From positions 1-42,174 of the forward strand of contig NEXD01000007.1 in the NCBI GenBank assembly GCA_003019595.1: 42,174 nt of DNA. The letters run 5' to 3'. Position 1 is the first letter of the stretch, and each line of letters begins with the position of its first letter. Below the pieces are notes generated by a model. It was given only the letters and a program-made list of their open reading frames with translations, was not told where the DNA came from and searched no databases. This DNA is from Candidatus Marsarchaeota G1 archaeon BE_D. GTDB taxonomy: Archaea; Thermoproteota; Thermoprotei_A; Marsarchaeales; Marsarchaeaceae. Made by a program: the position numbers and the translations under genes. Below are positions 16,593-25,113 of this stretch, one piece after another.

Positions 16593-18221
16593 CTACTCTT
16601 CATCGTATTGAGCAGTGAGTGGCTTGACCGTTTCTACGTTTATGTGTGGCTTGGGATAAATTTCCTTTCCATAGCTTTCTTCTTCTTTTGTTTGAGAAAG
16701 CTGCTCTGGTGTGTACCACATTTCGTGACGGTTGTAACCCGCAAGTTCAAACTCTTTGGTCATCGTTATCGCGTATCTTGGACAGTAGTCCACACAAAGC
16801 CCGCAGAACGAGCAAGTTGCCATGTCGACGCTTGGATATTCGCGTCCGTTCTCCATTCTCACCATTTCGATAGAGGAGTCGATGCAAACCCTTGCGCATA
16901 TCGAGCAGCCTGTGCAAAGCTCCAAGTCAAGCCTGTGCCTTCCCATAAATCTTTCAGAAGGCCTTAACCTTACTTTGGGATACTCCACGGTTACGGGTTT
17001 TCTTGCAACTTGAATGATCGTGGCGACAAAGGGCATGAGAAACGCTTCGATTGGGTTTGTTTTCTTGTATTCGTCAACAAGCTTTAACCCAATTTTGGAT
17101 TGGCTTGGGTGTTCGGGTAGCGACCTTTTCTTTTTTCTTAGCGCGATTTTTGTGAGCGTTTTTATCCTGACTTTGTCATCGAGCTTCACTATCACGCCGT
17201 CTTTTAGCGCTTGGTCTATGAGTTTTTTACCGGCTTCTGTCCTTACAATCACGACGTTTGTTCCCTCCCGAGGATTGCCGATTGCGCCAACCGAAATGTC
17301 GCTCCACTCAGCCGTCAAATCGTGACACGTCCAGCAGCTGTCCCATGTGAATTTGCTGAACTGGTCAAGGTCTGCGCCTATTCTTGCGCCGTTCCTTAAC
17401 TCGATCACCATTTTTCCTTTCTTTATGTCTATTTTCGCTATTTCTTCAACTGGCGTCTTTGTAAGGCGCGTGATTTCGTCCATAAATTCTTCTCTGTAGT
17501 AGCTTTCATAGCAGAAAAGACCTATCCTTAGTGCGATCTTTCCTTTGTATTTTGGTATTCTTTCAAGCCACCTTGCGGTCGCAATTCCGCACGGAACGTC
17601 TACGATTGCGAGTTTGCTCAGTCGAAGCTTTTCAAGAGCTTCGGTCACTTCAGGAAAGAGCGGAACAAGCCAGTAGGTGCTCGTTCCGTATTTTGGCACG
17701 TCTTCTGGTTTTGTGACGATCTTGGGTTGCGTTATCCACTCCTCGTTTCTTTCGACCATCACGGCGCCGTCGATAATGCCCTTTTCAAGCGCGTACTGCA
17801 CAAGCGTTGTGGCCACGCCTCCGTCCTGAACCCCACTTCTTTTGTTTGCGGAAGTCGCGATAAAAATCTCAACGTAGTTACCCAGCGGCTTTTCTTCGGG
17901 CGCCTCCCACTTGTTAATTCCCGTGCACACCCACGTGCAAAGCGCGCACGTTATACATTTTCCTGTGTTTATCGCAACGCCCGAGTCCACTCTGTCTATG
18001 TCTAAAACGTTAACAGGACACACAGCCACACAAGCGCCGCATCTACAGCACGTGCCCTTATCGGTCACGTTGTATTTGAGCTCTCCAAAACCGAGCGAAT
18101 CCTTGGCGAGCGTCACGTGTTTCATTCTGTCTTCAAATCCCAGTTTTGGAAAAACTACAGCGCCCTGTGGCTTTTCATCATTCAATTGCTTGTGACACCA
18201 ATTGATGTTTGTCAAGTCCAA
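16593..18221 (-). CDS. FrhB-type F420/flavin oxidoreductase fused to ferredoxin domains at both ends
   Basis: Protein of 542 residues. Residues about 58-95 hold two [4Fe-4S] motifs, CCRCGACVAVCPVN and CITCALCTWVC. The centre is an FrhB/FdhB-type domain, known for F420 and flavin binding, with VDVPCGIATARW, LFCYESYY and DSCWTCHDLTAEWSDISVG. The C-terminus has two more clusters, CTGCSICARVC and CSFCGLCVDYCP, like NuoI/FpoI. This layout predicts electron transfer between ferredoxin and F420 or another partner. The TTG at 18221 was taken as the start, and a Met at residue 33 is an alternative. It is divergent from korAB, 82 bp away, so 2-oxoacid oxidation is a likely electron source. That coupling is inferred. 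Confidence 0.85.
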   Translation of the reverse strand: MDLTNINWCHKQLNDEKPQGAVVFPKLGFEDRMKHVTLAKDSLGFGELKYNVTDKGTCCRCGACVAVCPVNVLDIDRVDSGVAINTGKCITCALCTWVCTGINKWEAPEEKPLGNYVEIFIATSANKRSGVQDGGVATTLVQYALEKGIIDGAVMVERNEEWITQPKIVTKPEDVPKYGTSTYWLVPLFPEVTEALEKLRLSKLAIVDVPCGIATARWLERIPKYKGKIALRIGLFCYESYYREEFMDEITRLTKTPVEEIAKIDIKKGKMVIELRNGARIGADLDQFSKFTWDSCWTCHDLTAEWSDISVGAIGNPREGTNVVIVRTEAGKKLIDQALKDGVIVKLDDKVRIKTLTKIALRKKKRSLPEHPSQSKIGLKLVDEYKKTNPIEAFLMPFVATIIQVARKPVTVEYPKVRLRPSERFMGRHRLDLELCTGCSICARVCIDSSIEMVRMENGREYPSVDMATCSFCGLCVDYCPRYAITMTKEFELAGYNRHEMWYTPEQLSQTKEEESYGKEIYPKPHINVETVKPLTAQYDEE

Positions 18222-18264
18222 GTAATTAAGCTTCCGAAATCAAAAAAAGCGCTTTCAACCAAGG

Positions 18265-18298
18265 TTTAAATAATCGCCTGCTTATTTACTTAAGTAAA
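18265..18298 (+). promoter_or_regulatory. korAB promoter with a palindrome at the predicted transcription start
   Basis: TTTAAATA at 18265-18272 is a TATA-like box, and the predicted start near 18294 falls inside a perfect 14-bp palindrome, TTTACTTAAGTAAA (18285-18298). The site lies 6 bp before the korA GTG. A dyad over the start site fits a repressor operator that could act on both divergent genes. Confidence 0.5.
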
Positions 18299-18303
18299 GT
18301 CAG

Positions 18304-20109
18304 GTGGATCACGTGTCTCTCACTTATGAAGAAAGCAAAGTGGTCAAAGTTTCGCCTAAGGCTGTGAACGATATTAAGGTGATGGTTGGTGGACAAGGTG
18401 GCGACGGCACCTTAACTGTGATAAGCTTGCTCGCTAGGTGCTTTAAAGAAATAGGGCTTTACACGTACGATTCTAGAAACGTTCTATCAAGAATAAGAGG
18501 AGGGCATGCGGATGGCGTTTTACGAGCCTCAACAAGAGAGATCTTAAGCGTTGGAGACGATTTGGACGTTCTTGTCGCTTTTGACGAGGAAGCTGTGGCG
18601 GTTGCAAGGAATCTCTTGGTAAACGATGCCGTTGTGATTTACGACAGTTCAAGAGGGCCGCTACGCAAAGAGCTACTACCCGCGGGTGTTAGCCTCTATG
18701 AGGCCAAAATGGGAGAAATAGCTGGCACAGAGCTCAAAAAAACTTTGCTCAAAAACACGATCAGCTTTGCGATTTTGTGCAGGGTTTTGGGTGTAAAAGA
18801 CGAAATAGCGCAAAAGGTCGTAAGAATGAGATACCAAAGAAAGGGCGGAGAAGTGCTTGAAGGAAACCTCAAAGCTCTTGAAATCGGTTTTAGGCTTGCG
18901 GATGAGCTCGGCGTCGCTACACACTACGCACTACCTGTGAGCGAGCCGCTTGACAGAATTCAAATCATCGGAGACGAAGCGATAGCGTTTGGGTTTATCG
19001 TTGGAGGAGGAAGGTTTTACGCTGGTTATCCGATAACACCCGCAAGCGAGATTTTGGAGTATTTGCAAGCCAACCTTCCAAAATTTGGTGGGGTCGCGAT
19101 TCAAGCGGAAGACGAAATATCCGCGATAAACATGGCCTTAGGCGCGTCGCTAGCGGGCGTAAGAGCGATGGTCGCCACGTCAGGTCCTGGACAAGATTTA
19201 ATGACAGAAGGTGTTGGGCAAGCGGCGGAAGCGGAGCTTCCACTAGTCATAGTTGAGGTTCAGAGGGCTGGGCCAAGCACTGGAATGCCCACAAAACACG
19301 AACAGTCTGATGTGAATCACGTGGTTTTCGGTGGCCACGGTGATTTTCCAAGAATAGTGATAGCCCCAGCGGATGCCACCGACTGTTTTTACATGACGAT
19401 TGACGCGCTTAACCTTGCAGAAAAGTATCAGCTTCCCGTTTTCATCCTAATAGACCAAGCGCTAGCTCAAAACACTCAAACCGTTCCCGAATTTGACCTT
19501 ACAAAAGTGAAAATCGACAGAGGTAAGCTTCTCACCCAAGAGCAGCTCAACGCCTTGCCAGTTTACAAAAGGTATGAATTCACGGAAGACGGCGTTTCTG
19601 CGCGCACAATCCCGGGCATGCCAAATGGCTTTTTCCAAGTCACAGGAAACGAACACAACGAGTGGGGGTTTGTTACAACTGATCCCGTAAACCGCACAAA
19701 GATAATGAGAAAAAGGATGATCAAACTTGAAGTGGCCAAGGCGGACTTGCCACGCGGAAGAGTTTACGGTGATCAAAGCGCTCGCGTGGGCTTTATATCA
19801 TTCGGTTCCAATGTAGGCGCAGTTCTCGAAGCGATGGAGCAACTAAAGAGCAGGGGTATTACAACAAAGTTTCTTTTGCTAAGAACGATTTACCCGTTAA
19901 TCACAGAAGAAGTGAGCGATTTTCTTGAAAGCGTTGATGTAGCGTTCGTTGTCGAGTGCAACCTAACTGGGCAGTTGCGTGGGTTGATAAGAAGAGAAGT
20001 GGGCTATGCGGACAAACTAATTGGAATAAACAAGTTCGACGGAACGAGCTTTAGACCAAGAGAAATCACGGAGCAAGTTGTTTCAAGGCTTAATGCGCTT
20101 TCGAGGTGA
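18304..20109 (+). CDS. korA: 2-oxoacid:ferredoxin oxidoreductase, fused gamma-alpha subunit
   Basis: CoA-acylating oxidation of 2-oxoacids (pyruvate, 2-oxoglutarate or branched-chain acids) with ferredoxin as acceptor. The gamma domain is N-terminal (VGGQGGDGTLTVISLLAR, residues about 27-44). The alpha domain follows, with the diagnostic YPITPASEI motif and the MVATSGPGQDLMTEG stretch. The 601-residue fused form is the type known from Sulfolobales, where substrate range is broad. The GTG at 18304 was taken as the start. It overlaps korB at the stop. Confidence 0.93.
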   Translation: MDHVSLTYEESKVVKVSPKAVNDIKVMVGGQGGDGTLTVISLLARCFKEIGLYTYDSRNVLSRIRGGHADGVLRASTREILSVGDDLDVLVAFDEEAVAVARNLLVNDAVVIYDSSRGPLRKELLPAGVSLYEAKMGEIAGTELKKTLLKNTISFAILCRVLGVKDEIAQKVVRMRYQRKGGEVLEGNLKALEIGFRLADELGVATHYALPVSEPLDRIQIIGDEAIAFGFIVGGGRFYAGYPITPASEILEYLQANLPKFGGVAIQAEDEISAINMALGASLAGVRAMVATSGPGQDLMTEGVGQAAEAELPLVIVEVQRAGPSTGMPTKHEQSDVNHVVFGGHGDFPRIVIAPADATDCFYMTIDALNLAEKYQLPVFILIDQALAQNTQTVPEFDLTKVKIDRGKLLTQEQLNALPVYKRYEFTEDGVSARTIPGMPNGFFQVTGNEHNEWGFVTTDPVNRTKIMRKRMIKLEVAKADLPRGRVYGDQSARVGFISFGSNVGAVLEAMEQLKSRGITTKFLLLRTIYPLITEEVSDFLESVDVAFVVECNLTGQLRGLIRREVGYADKLIGINKFDGTSFRPREITEQVVSRLNALSR

Positions 20110-20114
20110 AACGC

Positions 20115-20972
20115 ATGACCGAATACTTTAAGCCCGTTACTCCGATTTGGTGCCCTGGTTGCGGCGACTTTGGTGTGCTCGCCGCGCTAAAGAAAGCGCT
20201 TAGCGAGCTCAAAATTCCCCCGCATGAAACTGTCATCGTAGGCGGAATTGGTTGCTCTGGGCATATCCACAACGACTTACTGGTTTACGGGTATCACGCG
20301 CTTCACGGTCGTTTGCTCACAACCGCAACCGCGATTAAGCTCGCAAACCCGAAGCTCACGGTGATCGCCGCTGGTGGTGACGGAGACGGTTACGCAATTG
20401 GTGGAAACCACTTTATACACGCTTTGAGAAGAAATCCGAGCATCGTTTACATCGTGATGAACAACGGCACATACGGCCTTACTAAAGGGCAACCTTCTCC
20501 GACCGCACAAGTGGGCTACGAAGGAACGCAGGAGATACCTTTTGAGCCTGTTCTCACGGCGCTTTCAATCAGGTCATCCACGTTTGTCGCAAGAGGTTTT
20601 TCTGGTAACCAGCCACAGCTCGTGTACCTCTTTAAAGAGGCGCTAAACCACGCAAATTCGCTCAAGGGTTTTGCGTTTGTGGACGTGCTAAGCCCTTGTG
20701 TGACATACAACGACACTTACGCGGTATGGAGAAAAGCGGTGGTCGACGTCAACGCCGACAAAAACTACGACTACACAGATAGGAAGAAGGCGTTTGAGAC
20801 CGCTCTTTCGATCATCGAGTCAGGTGGCATCCCAACAGGCTTACTTTACAAAGGCGAAAGCAAGTCTTTTGAGCAGATGATGCTACACGATTCTACGCCC
20901 ATGGCGCTTCAAAATTTGAGTCCAGAGCAAAACTTGGAAAAATACAAGCAGTTACTCACGCGCTTTAAGTAA
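20115..20972 (+). CDS. korB: 2-oxoacid:ferredoxin oxidoreductase, beta subunit (TPP-binding)
   Basis: Beta subunit of about 285 residues. The iron-sulfur and thiamine region begins WCPGCGDFGV; the TPP-Mg motif is GGDGDGYAIGGNHFIHA with MNNGTYGLTKGQ. SPCVTYND supplies a further conserved Cys. The ATG at 20115 is preferred to an in-frame GTG at 20106 because GAGGTGA, a perfect Shine-Dalgarno match, lies 5 nt before it and overlaps the korA stop. It forms the catalytic pair with the upstream subunit. Confidence 0.93.
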   Translation: MTEYFKPVTPIWCPGCGDFGVLAALKKALSELKIPPHETVIVGGIGCSGHIHNDLLVYGYHALHGRLLTTATAIKLANPKLTVIAAGGDGDGYAIGGNHFIHALRRNPSIVYIVMNNGTYGLTKGQPSPTAQVGYEGTQEIPFEPVLTALSIRSSTFVARGFSGNQPQLVYLFKEALNHANSLKGFAFVDVLSPCVTYNDTYAVWRKAVVDVNADKNYDYTDRKKAFETALSIIESGGIPTGLLYKGESKSFEQMMLHDSTPMALQNLSPEQNLEKYKQLLTRFK

Positions 20973-20989
20973 AAGATTTATTTTCAAAA

Positions 20990-21006
20990 AATAATTTTTC
21001 GTTTTG
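20990..21006 (+). terminator. Possible T-rich transcription terminator after korB
   Basis: A run of AAAAAATAATTTTTCGTTTT lies about 15-35 bp after the korB stop. Archaeal RNA polymerase stops at T-rich tracts in the coding strand without a hairpin. There is no experimental support here. Confidence 0.35.
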
Positions 21007-21194
21007 TCCCTTTGCTTTTAAACTCGCTCTTAATGAGGAAGAATATAATACTTTCGGATTGGCTCAAATCTAATACGCCAATTTTGAAAAAACGATGGCA
21101 CATCTGCCTTCTTTTTGTGCTACACACTGTTGTACGATTTGTTTCTGCGAACTTGTGATAAGCGCTTGCGTGTTTTTTTGGCGTGGTGAATGCT

Positions 21195-21407
21195 ATGAGC
21201 AGAGGTTGGGTCCTTGCCTTCTTCGCAGCAATTGGCTATATAGGAGGAGTTCTGGTGTTCGGCGCGCTCAAGTATCTAGCGGTTTACTTACCAGCGGTCT
21301 TCCAGCTTCTCACTTCAAGCTGGTTCCTTGCTGGACTAGTGGGAATGGCGTTTAGCGTCGGTCTTGTGGGTCTTTACTCGGTTCTTAGCAAACCAGCGAA
21401 TTACTAG
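21195..21407 (+). CDS. Small membrane protein, 70 residues
   Basis: Two hydrophobic helices are visible, WVLAFFAAIGYIGGVLVFGA and SWFLAGLVGMAFSVGLVGLY, separated by a short loop. The ATG at 21195 follows GGTGA at good spacing, which favours it over upstream GTG codons. Function unknown. It is convergent with the HerA-like gene, overlapping by 4 bp at the stops. Confidence 0.6.
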   Translation: MSRGWVLAFFAAIGYIGGVLVFGALKYLAVYLPAVFQLLTSSWFLAGLVGMAFSVGLVGLYSVLSKPANY

Positions 21408-23065
21408 CCTTTTAAAAAACTTTCAAGTTTTTCGAACTCCTCCTCACCTTTTTGTGTGAGTTCGACGTACCAAATTCCAGCTTTTTGCCTTCTTTTCAGA
21501 TAGCCAAGTTGAACAAGCCTTGTGTAAATCGTTTGAGCTCTTTTTGGGTCGCCCGTGGCTTGTAACACGGTTTCCTCTTCCACCACAGAGTTTACAAGAA
21601 TATAGCGTAGCGCGTTGTACACTTTTTCTATGTCTTTTTCGAAAATCAAAAAAAGGCGTGGCTTATCCTGTGGTTTTACCTTTGGCGCGCTTTCTTCAAC
21701 GATCTTTAGTATTTCGTCGCTCGTTGGCTCTTTTTCTTCAAAAAACTCAACCGCAAGCGGAGTGATCGACTTAGGCTTCACAAATATAAATGATTTTCCT
21801 GTGTATTCGTCAAGTTTTGCACCAAGCGTTTCCTTTGCGATTTTCACCGTCGAAGAGTCTGCGTTCAAAAAAACAAGCGTTTCACAAGAGCGTAAGAGGT
21901 TTCGGCTGAGATTTGCTTGTCGCGTGACGACAAGCAGTCTGTGGTTGATCTGCGCGTCCAAAAAAAGCCTTTCCAAAAAGCCCACTTCCGCATCAAAACA
22001 CTCAAGCACTACTTCCATTTCTCTTTCCACAAACCATTTTGCTAAGTTGTAAGCGACAAAGTACACACTCGCTTTTGGTTGAACGCTAGACAAGTCTATC
22101 ACAAGTGGCGAACCCAAAAGCGTTTTTAGGTTGGCGCTACTGTCACTTCCAAGATAAGAAACAAGTGGTAAAAGCGAGCTTTTTAGCGCTTGTAGCTGGT
22201 CGGCAATTCTGTGTGAAACGCCTTGTTCATACAGTATTGAGTCTATCGCGTCGATAATCGTAAAGGGAGTTAGTGCGCTTTCTTGTTCCGCTATTTTTGA
22301 AATCCTGTTCACGAGTATGAGCGTGGTTTCGTTGGACAGTCCATAACAAAATGATAAGGCGTCGAGCGCAAAGCCCGTCTTACTTTTTTCAAAGGCGTTG
22401 AACGAAAAGTTATACCCAAACTTTAAGATCGCGGGCGTTCGCGCTTTTTTGCGGTAAAGGGCGACGATTGACGGTAAAAGCTGAGCGCTCGTGCAGATTA
22501 ACGCAAAGTTCTTGGAAAATTCTGTGACAACTGAAAAGGCCGTTTGGGCTAAATCCACACCACTTACAAGCAAAATCGGATGAGCTTGTTTTTCCACGCC
22601 TGTTGGCCGTTTTTCGTCAAGTTGTGACGCGTCCTTTATCGGAACAACCACGTAACCCTTTGCGACTAGCATCGAGCTAAGACTTTTTAGCGCGAACTCA
22701 AACTCTTTCGACTTACCAGTGAGCGCACTTTTCGAAACGATGAGCTTGTACCACCCACTCTTTGAATTCGGGCGTGAAACAAGAAGCGCGCTCACCTCAA
22801 CTCCCATCTCTTTTCCAAGTTGCACCAACGTCTGCACTTCTTCTTGGGGTGCGTCCGTGAAAAATCCACAAACTTGTTTCTTTGAAATTTGAAAAATTGG
22901 AAACGCAATCCTTTTAGAAAAGAACCTCCTCCAAACAACGTAGACCACTGGTAAAAGTATGAGTGTGATTCCCAAATACACGTTGACAAAGGCGGCTACG
23001 CCAACAAGCGTCAAATACGCAAGCGCTCCCAAAGCATAAAGCAGCATCTTGATTTTTGAAAACAC
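21404..23065 (-). CDS. Membrane-anchored HerA/VirB4-like protein lacking ATPase motifs, with a C-terminal winged helix
   Basis: Protein of 553 residues. Residues 7-46 form two membrane helices. The central region follows HerA-like order: HPILLVSGVDLAQTAFSV sits where Walker A should be but has no GKT/S. SPLVIDLSSV precedes a degenerate Walker B region, MEVVLECFDAEVGFLER, and LLVVTRQANLSRNLLRSCET resembles the sensor segment with the conserved Gln. The C-terminus (about 470-553) is a winged helix ending LTQKGEEEFEKLESFLKG. It looks like an inactive relative of DNA-translocating ATPases that could still tether DNA or a partner to the membrane. The fold is inferred from motif order only. Gap to the SPOUT gene is 38 bp on the same strand. 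Confidence 0.5.
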   Translation of the reverse strand: MFSKIKMLLYALGALAYLTLVGVAAFVNVYLGITLILLPVVYVVWRRFFSKRIAFPIFQISKKQVCGFFTDAPQEEVQTLVQLGKEMGVEVSALLVSRPNSKSGWYKLIVSKSALTGKSKEFEFALKSLSSMLVAKGYVVVPIKDASQLDEKRPTGVEKQAHPILLVSGVDLAQTAFSVVTEFSKNFALICTSAQLLPSIVALYRKKARTPAILKFGYNFSFNAFEKSKTGFALDALSFCYGLSNETTLILVNRISKIAEQESALTPFTIIDAIDSILYEQGVSHRIADQLQALKSSLLPLVSYLGSDSSANLKTLLGSPLVIDLSSVQPKASVYFVAYNLAKWFVEREMEVVLECFDAEVGFLERLFLDAQINHRLLVVTRQANLSRNLLRSCETLVFLNADSSTVKIAKETLGAKLDEYTGKSFIFVKPKSITPLAVEFFEEKEPTSDEILKIVEESAPKVKPQDKPRLFLIFEKDIEKVYNALRYILVNSVVEEETVLQATGDPKRAQTIYTRLVQLGYLKRRQKAGIWYVELTQKGEEEFEKLESFLKG

Positions 23066-23103
23066 AAACTTAATGGACTAACCAATCAATAAATTTTCTC
23101 ATT

Positions 23104-23910
23104 TTACTCAAGGTGCCACGAAAGCAAAGAAAGGCCTATGAGCAAAGCTTCTTCAGACCTAACAGTTTCCACGCCCTGTTTTGGGATGACGTTGATTTTG
23201 TAGTGGAAGGTGAAATTGTACAATTCACTAGGGTCTTTCTCTTGGCTTCCCAAAAAAACGAGTGTGTTTTTGCGGGGTAGGCTTTGCGAAAGTTTTGGAA
23301 AGTCTTCGCCCTTTCTTGTAAGCTCAACCAAAACAAAATCCTTTGCGCGTAAATCGCTCACTCGATCTAAAAACACAAGCTGTGGACCTAAGTAAACCAG
23401 CTCGTGCTTTGCTTCAATTTCGCGTAGCGCGTACGAGTTTCGTGTTTTTACAACTTTGACGTACACCAAATCGCCAACCGAAAACTTCTTCTTTTGGATT
23501 AGTGGTAGCGGGATTTTGAAACCCACGTCCAAAAGGCAAACACGTTCGTCACACGAAACCACTCGCCCCACTCTTAAAGGCTCGCTGAGCGCAGATTCTG
23601 GGTTGTCGCTCACTGTGTGTAAAGGGGTTTTTATAGGAGGGGCAACCCCCACATACCTCAAAAGTGAGGTGTGTGGAAAATACTTTTTGAGGTAAGGAGG
23701 TGCCAAAAGGTAAGTGGCTATCAGCGAGGCTTCTTCTTTAGCTTTCTTGCTTGTGTCGTTGAACAAAAAAAGAGTGTGAACTCTGAATATGCAGCACGAG
23801 CGTAGAATTTCGGCGAATTTCACGGTCTTTTCTCTTAAATGAGGTCTACTCCAAATCACTGAAATGGGTAGCACGACAGAAATTTTCGAGACTCCCTTTG
23901 AGACAAACAT
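23104..23910 (-). CDS. SPOUT-class RNA methyltransferase with an inserted OB-like domain
   Basis: Protein of 268 residues of the archaeal/eukaryotic family related to SPOUT1 (C9orf114) and MTH1. The N-terminal half reads like the family (SVVLPISVIW and FRVHTLFLFNDT), and LKKYFPHTSLLRYVGVAPPI is a conserved linker. A small beta domain with VGDLVYVKVVKT is the OB/S1-like insert. The SAM-binding trefoil-knot end has IPKQGVETVRSEEALLIGL. It probably methylates an RNA base. The second Met at 23910 was chosen as the start. Confidence 0.85.
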   Translation of the reverse strand: MFVSKGVSKISVVLPISVIWSRPHLREKTVKFAEILRSCCIFRVHTLFLFNDTSKKAKEEASLIATYLLAPPYLKKYFPHTSLLRYVGVAPPIKTPLHTVSDNPESALSEPLRVGRVVSCDERVCLLDVGFKIPLPLIQKKKFSVGDLVYVKVVKTRNSYALREIEAKHELVYLGPQLVFLDRVSDLRAKDFVLVELTRKGEDFPKLSQSLPRKNTLVFLGSQEKDPSELYNFTFHYKINVIPKQGVETVRSEEALLIGLSLLSWHLE

Positions 23911-23934
23911 CAAGACAAAAGCGTGCGCGTGTTT

Positions 23935-24843
23935 CTAAGGCTTTGCGATCTCGAACTGTTTTTCTGCTAAAAGGCTTTTTGCGTGGTAGTAAAGCTGGTT
24001 TTGAGCGTATCCCGCGTACTCACCGAAATAATCGCAAATCGCACGGGTTACCGCTTTGTAAACCGATGGTGTGAGAGAGCTTTTAAGCAGTCTTTCTGCG
24101 GTTGATTTTTCAAAAAGGTTTGAGTAGAATCTTGCGAGTATTCTTTTCATCCAGGTGTCAACAGGAAATGAGTCAAGCCTTTCAAGTGAAAAAAGCGCGA
24201 CGCAGTCGGCGACCTTTAGTCCCACACCGGGTAGTTCGCTCAGGCTGTTCCTTATTTCTTGAAGTGGTTTGCGCCTTAAGCTAAGAAGATCTATCGACTC
24301 TCGTATGATCGTTTGACACATCGCTTTGACGTACTTTGCTCGATACCCCAAACCGCATTCTCTGAGTTTGCTCAAATCGGCGTTGGCGATTGAGCGCACG
24401 CTCGGAAATAGGTTGAGTATCCCGAAGGGAGTTTCCACTTCTCTTCCAAAAGCCCTATTCAAGTTGAGCACGATTTTTGAGATTCTTTTTGCGTTGTTGT
24501 TTGTTGAGCAGCAAAACATGAGCAAGCACTCCCAAGGGTCTTGCCTTATTAGCCTTAAACCGGGTGTGTCTTTAAAAAGTGAAGAGACTAGTGGGTCAAA
24601 GCCTAGCGCTTTCACTATTTGGTTGATCTCGTCGTCTTCTCTGAAATAGTCAAAAGCGCTCCAGCTATTAGCTCCGTAAAACTCAAACTCGATCACTTTT
24701 GAAGCCTTCTGCCTTAAAGCGACCGCGCAACCGTTCGTCGCACCGACCCACCAATCTTCTAGTTTTATCCACTGAAAACACTGAGCGGAGTTGAGCGTCT
24801 GACTTAGGTTTATTGCGCTTTTGCTTTCAAAAATTTCTGACAT
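23935..24843 (-). CDS. ogg: 8-oxoguanine DNA glycosylase / AP lyase (Ogg family)
   Basis: HhH-GPD glycosylase of 302 residues that removes 8-oxoguanine and cuts the abasic site. The helix-hairpin-helix and catalytic lysine lie in LSELPGVGLKVADCVALFSL, and the catalytic aspartate in SFPVDTWMKRIL. The N-terminal domain (FQWIKLEDWWVGATNG) matches OGG1-type proteins. The ATG shares one base with the stop of a small upstream ORF (TAATG), so translation is probably coupled. Confidence 0.93.
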   Translation of the reverse strand: MSEIFESKSAINLSQTLNSAQCFQWIKLEDWWVGATNGCAVALRQKASKVIEFEFYGANSWSAFDYFREDDEINQIVKALGFDPLVSSLFKDTPGLRLIRQDPWECLLMFCCSTNNNAKRISKIVLNLNRAFGREVETPFGILNLFPSVRSIANADLSKLRECGLGYRAKYVKAMCQTIIRESIDLLSLRRKPLQEIRNSLSELPGVGLKVADCVALFSLERLDSFPVDTWMKRILARFYSNLFEKSTAERLLKSSLTPSVYKAVTRAICDYFGEYAGYAQNQLYYHAKSLLAEKQFEIAKP

Positions 24844-25088
24844 TAAGCCGCTGTCTCCTCTTCTTGCGAAACATCCTCGCTAAAACCCTGAGAAATTAGC
24901 TGTTCGATAAACCTTTGGATCGCTTGAATCTCAGCTGGATTGTCGCTTTCGCCTATTATGCTCACCACTATTCTGTAAGACCCAAACTGTTTCACAAACC
25001 TTCGTTCTGCCAATAAAACCACGAAGTAGTAAGACAGAAAAGATGATTTAACTTTATCGCATAATGCTTCTAATTGGGCAACGTCAAT
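24843..25088 (-). CDS. Small ORF coupled to ogg, no canonical start in the full frame
   Basis: The frame reads from about 25088 (IDVAQLEALCDKVKSSFLSY) through FVVLLAERRFVKQFGSYRIV and SIIGESDNPAEIQAIQRFIE to SQGFSEDVSEEETAA. The TAA stop shares its last base with the ogg ATG, the usual sign of a real coupled gene. There is no ATG or TTG at a sensible N-terminus; the candidates are ATT at 25088, CTG at 25037 and GTG at 25022. The GTG would give only 59 residues and cut a continuous helix. The acidic tail and beta-alpha pattern look like a folded protein of about 80 residues. Family not recognised. Confidence 0.5.
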   Translation of the reverse strand: MDVAQLEALCDKVKSSFLSYYFVVLLAERRFVKQFGSYRIVVSIIGESDNPAEIQAIQRFIEQLISQGFSEDVSQEEETAA

Positions 25089-25113
25089 AGGGGCTTGATG
25101 TAAGCTTCGCTAG

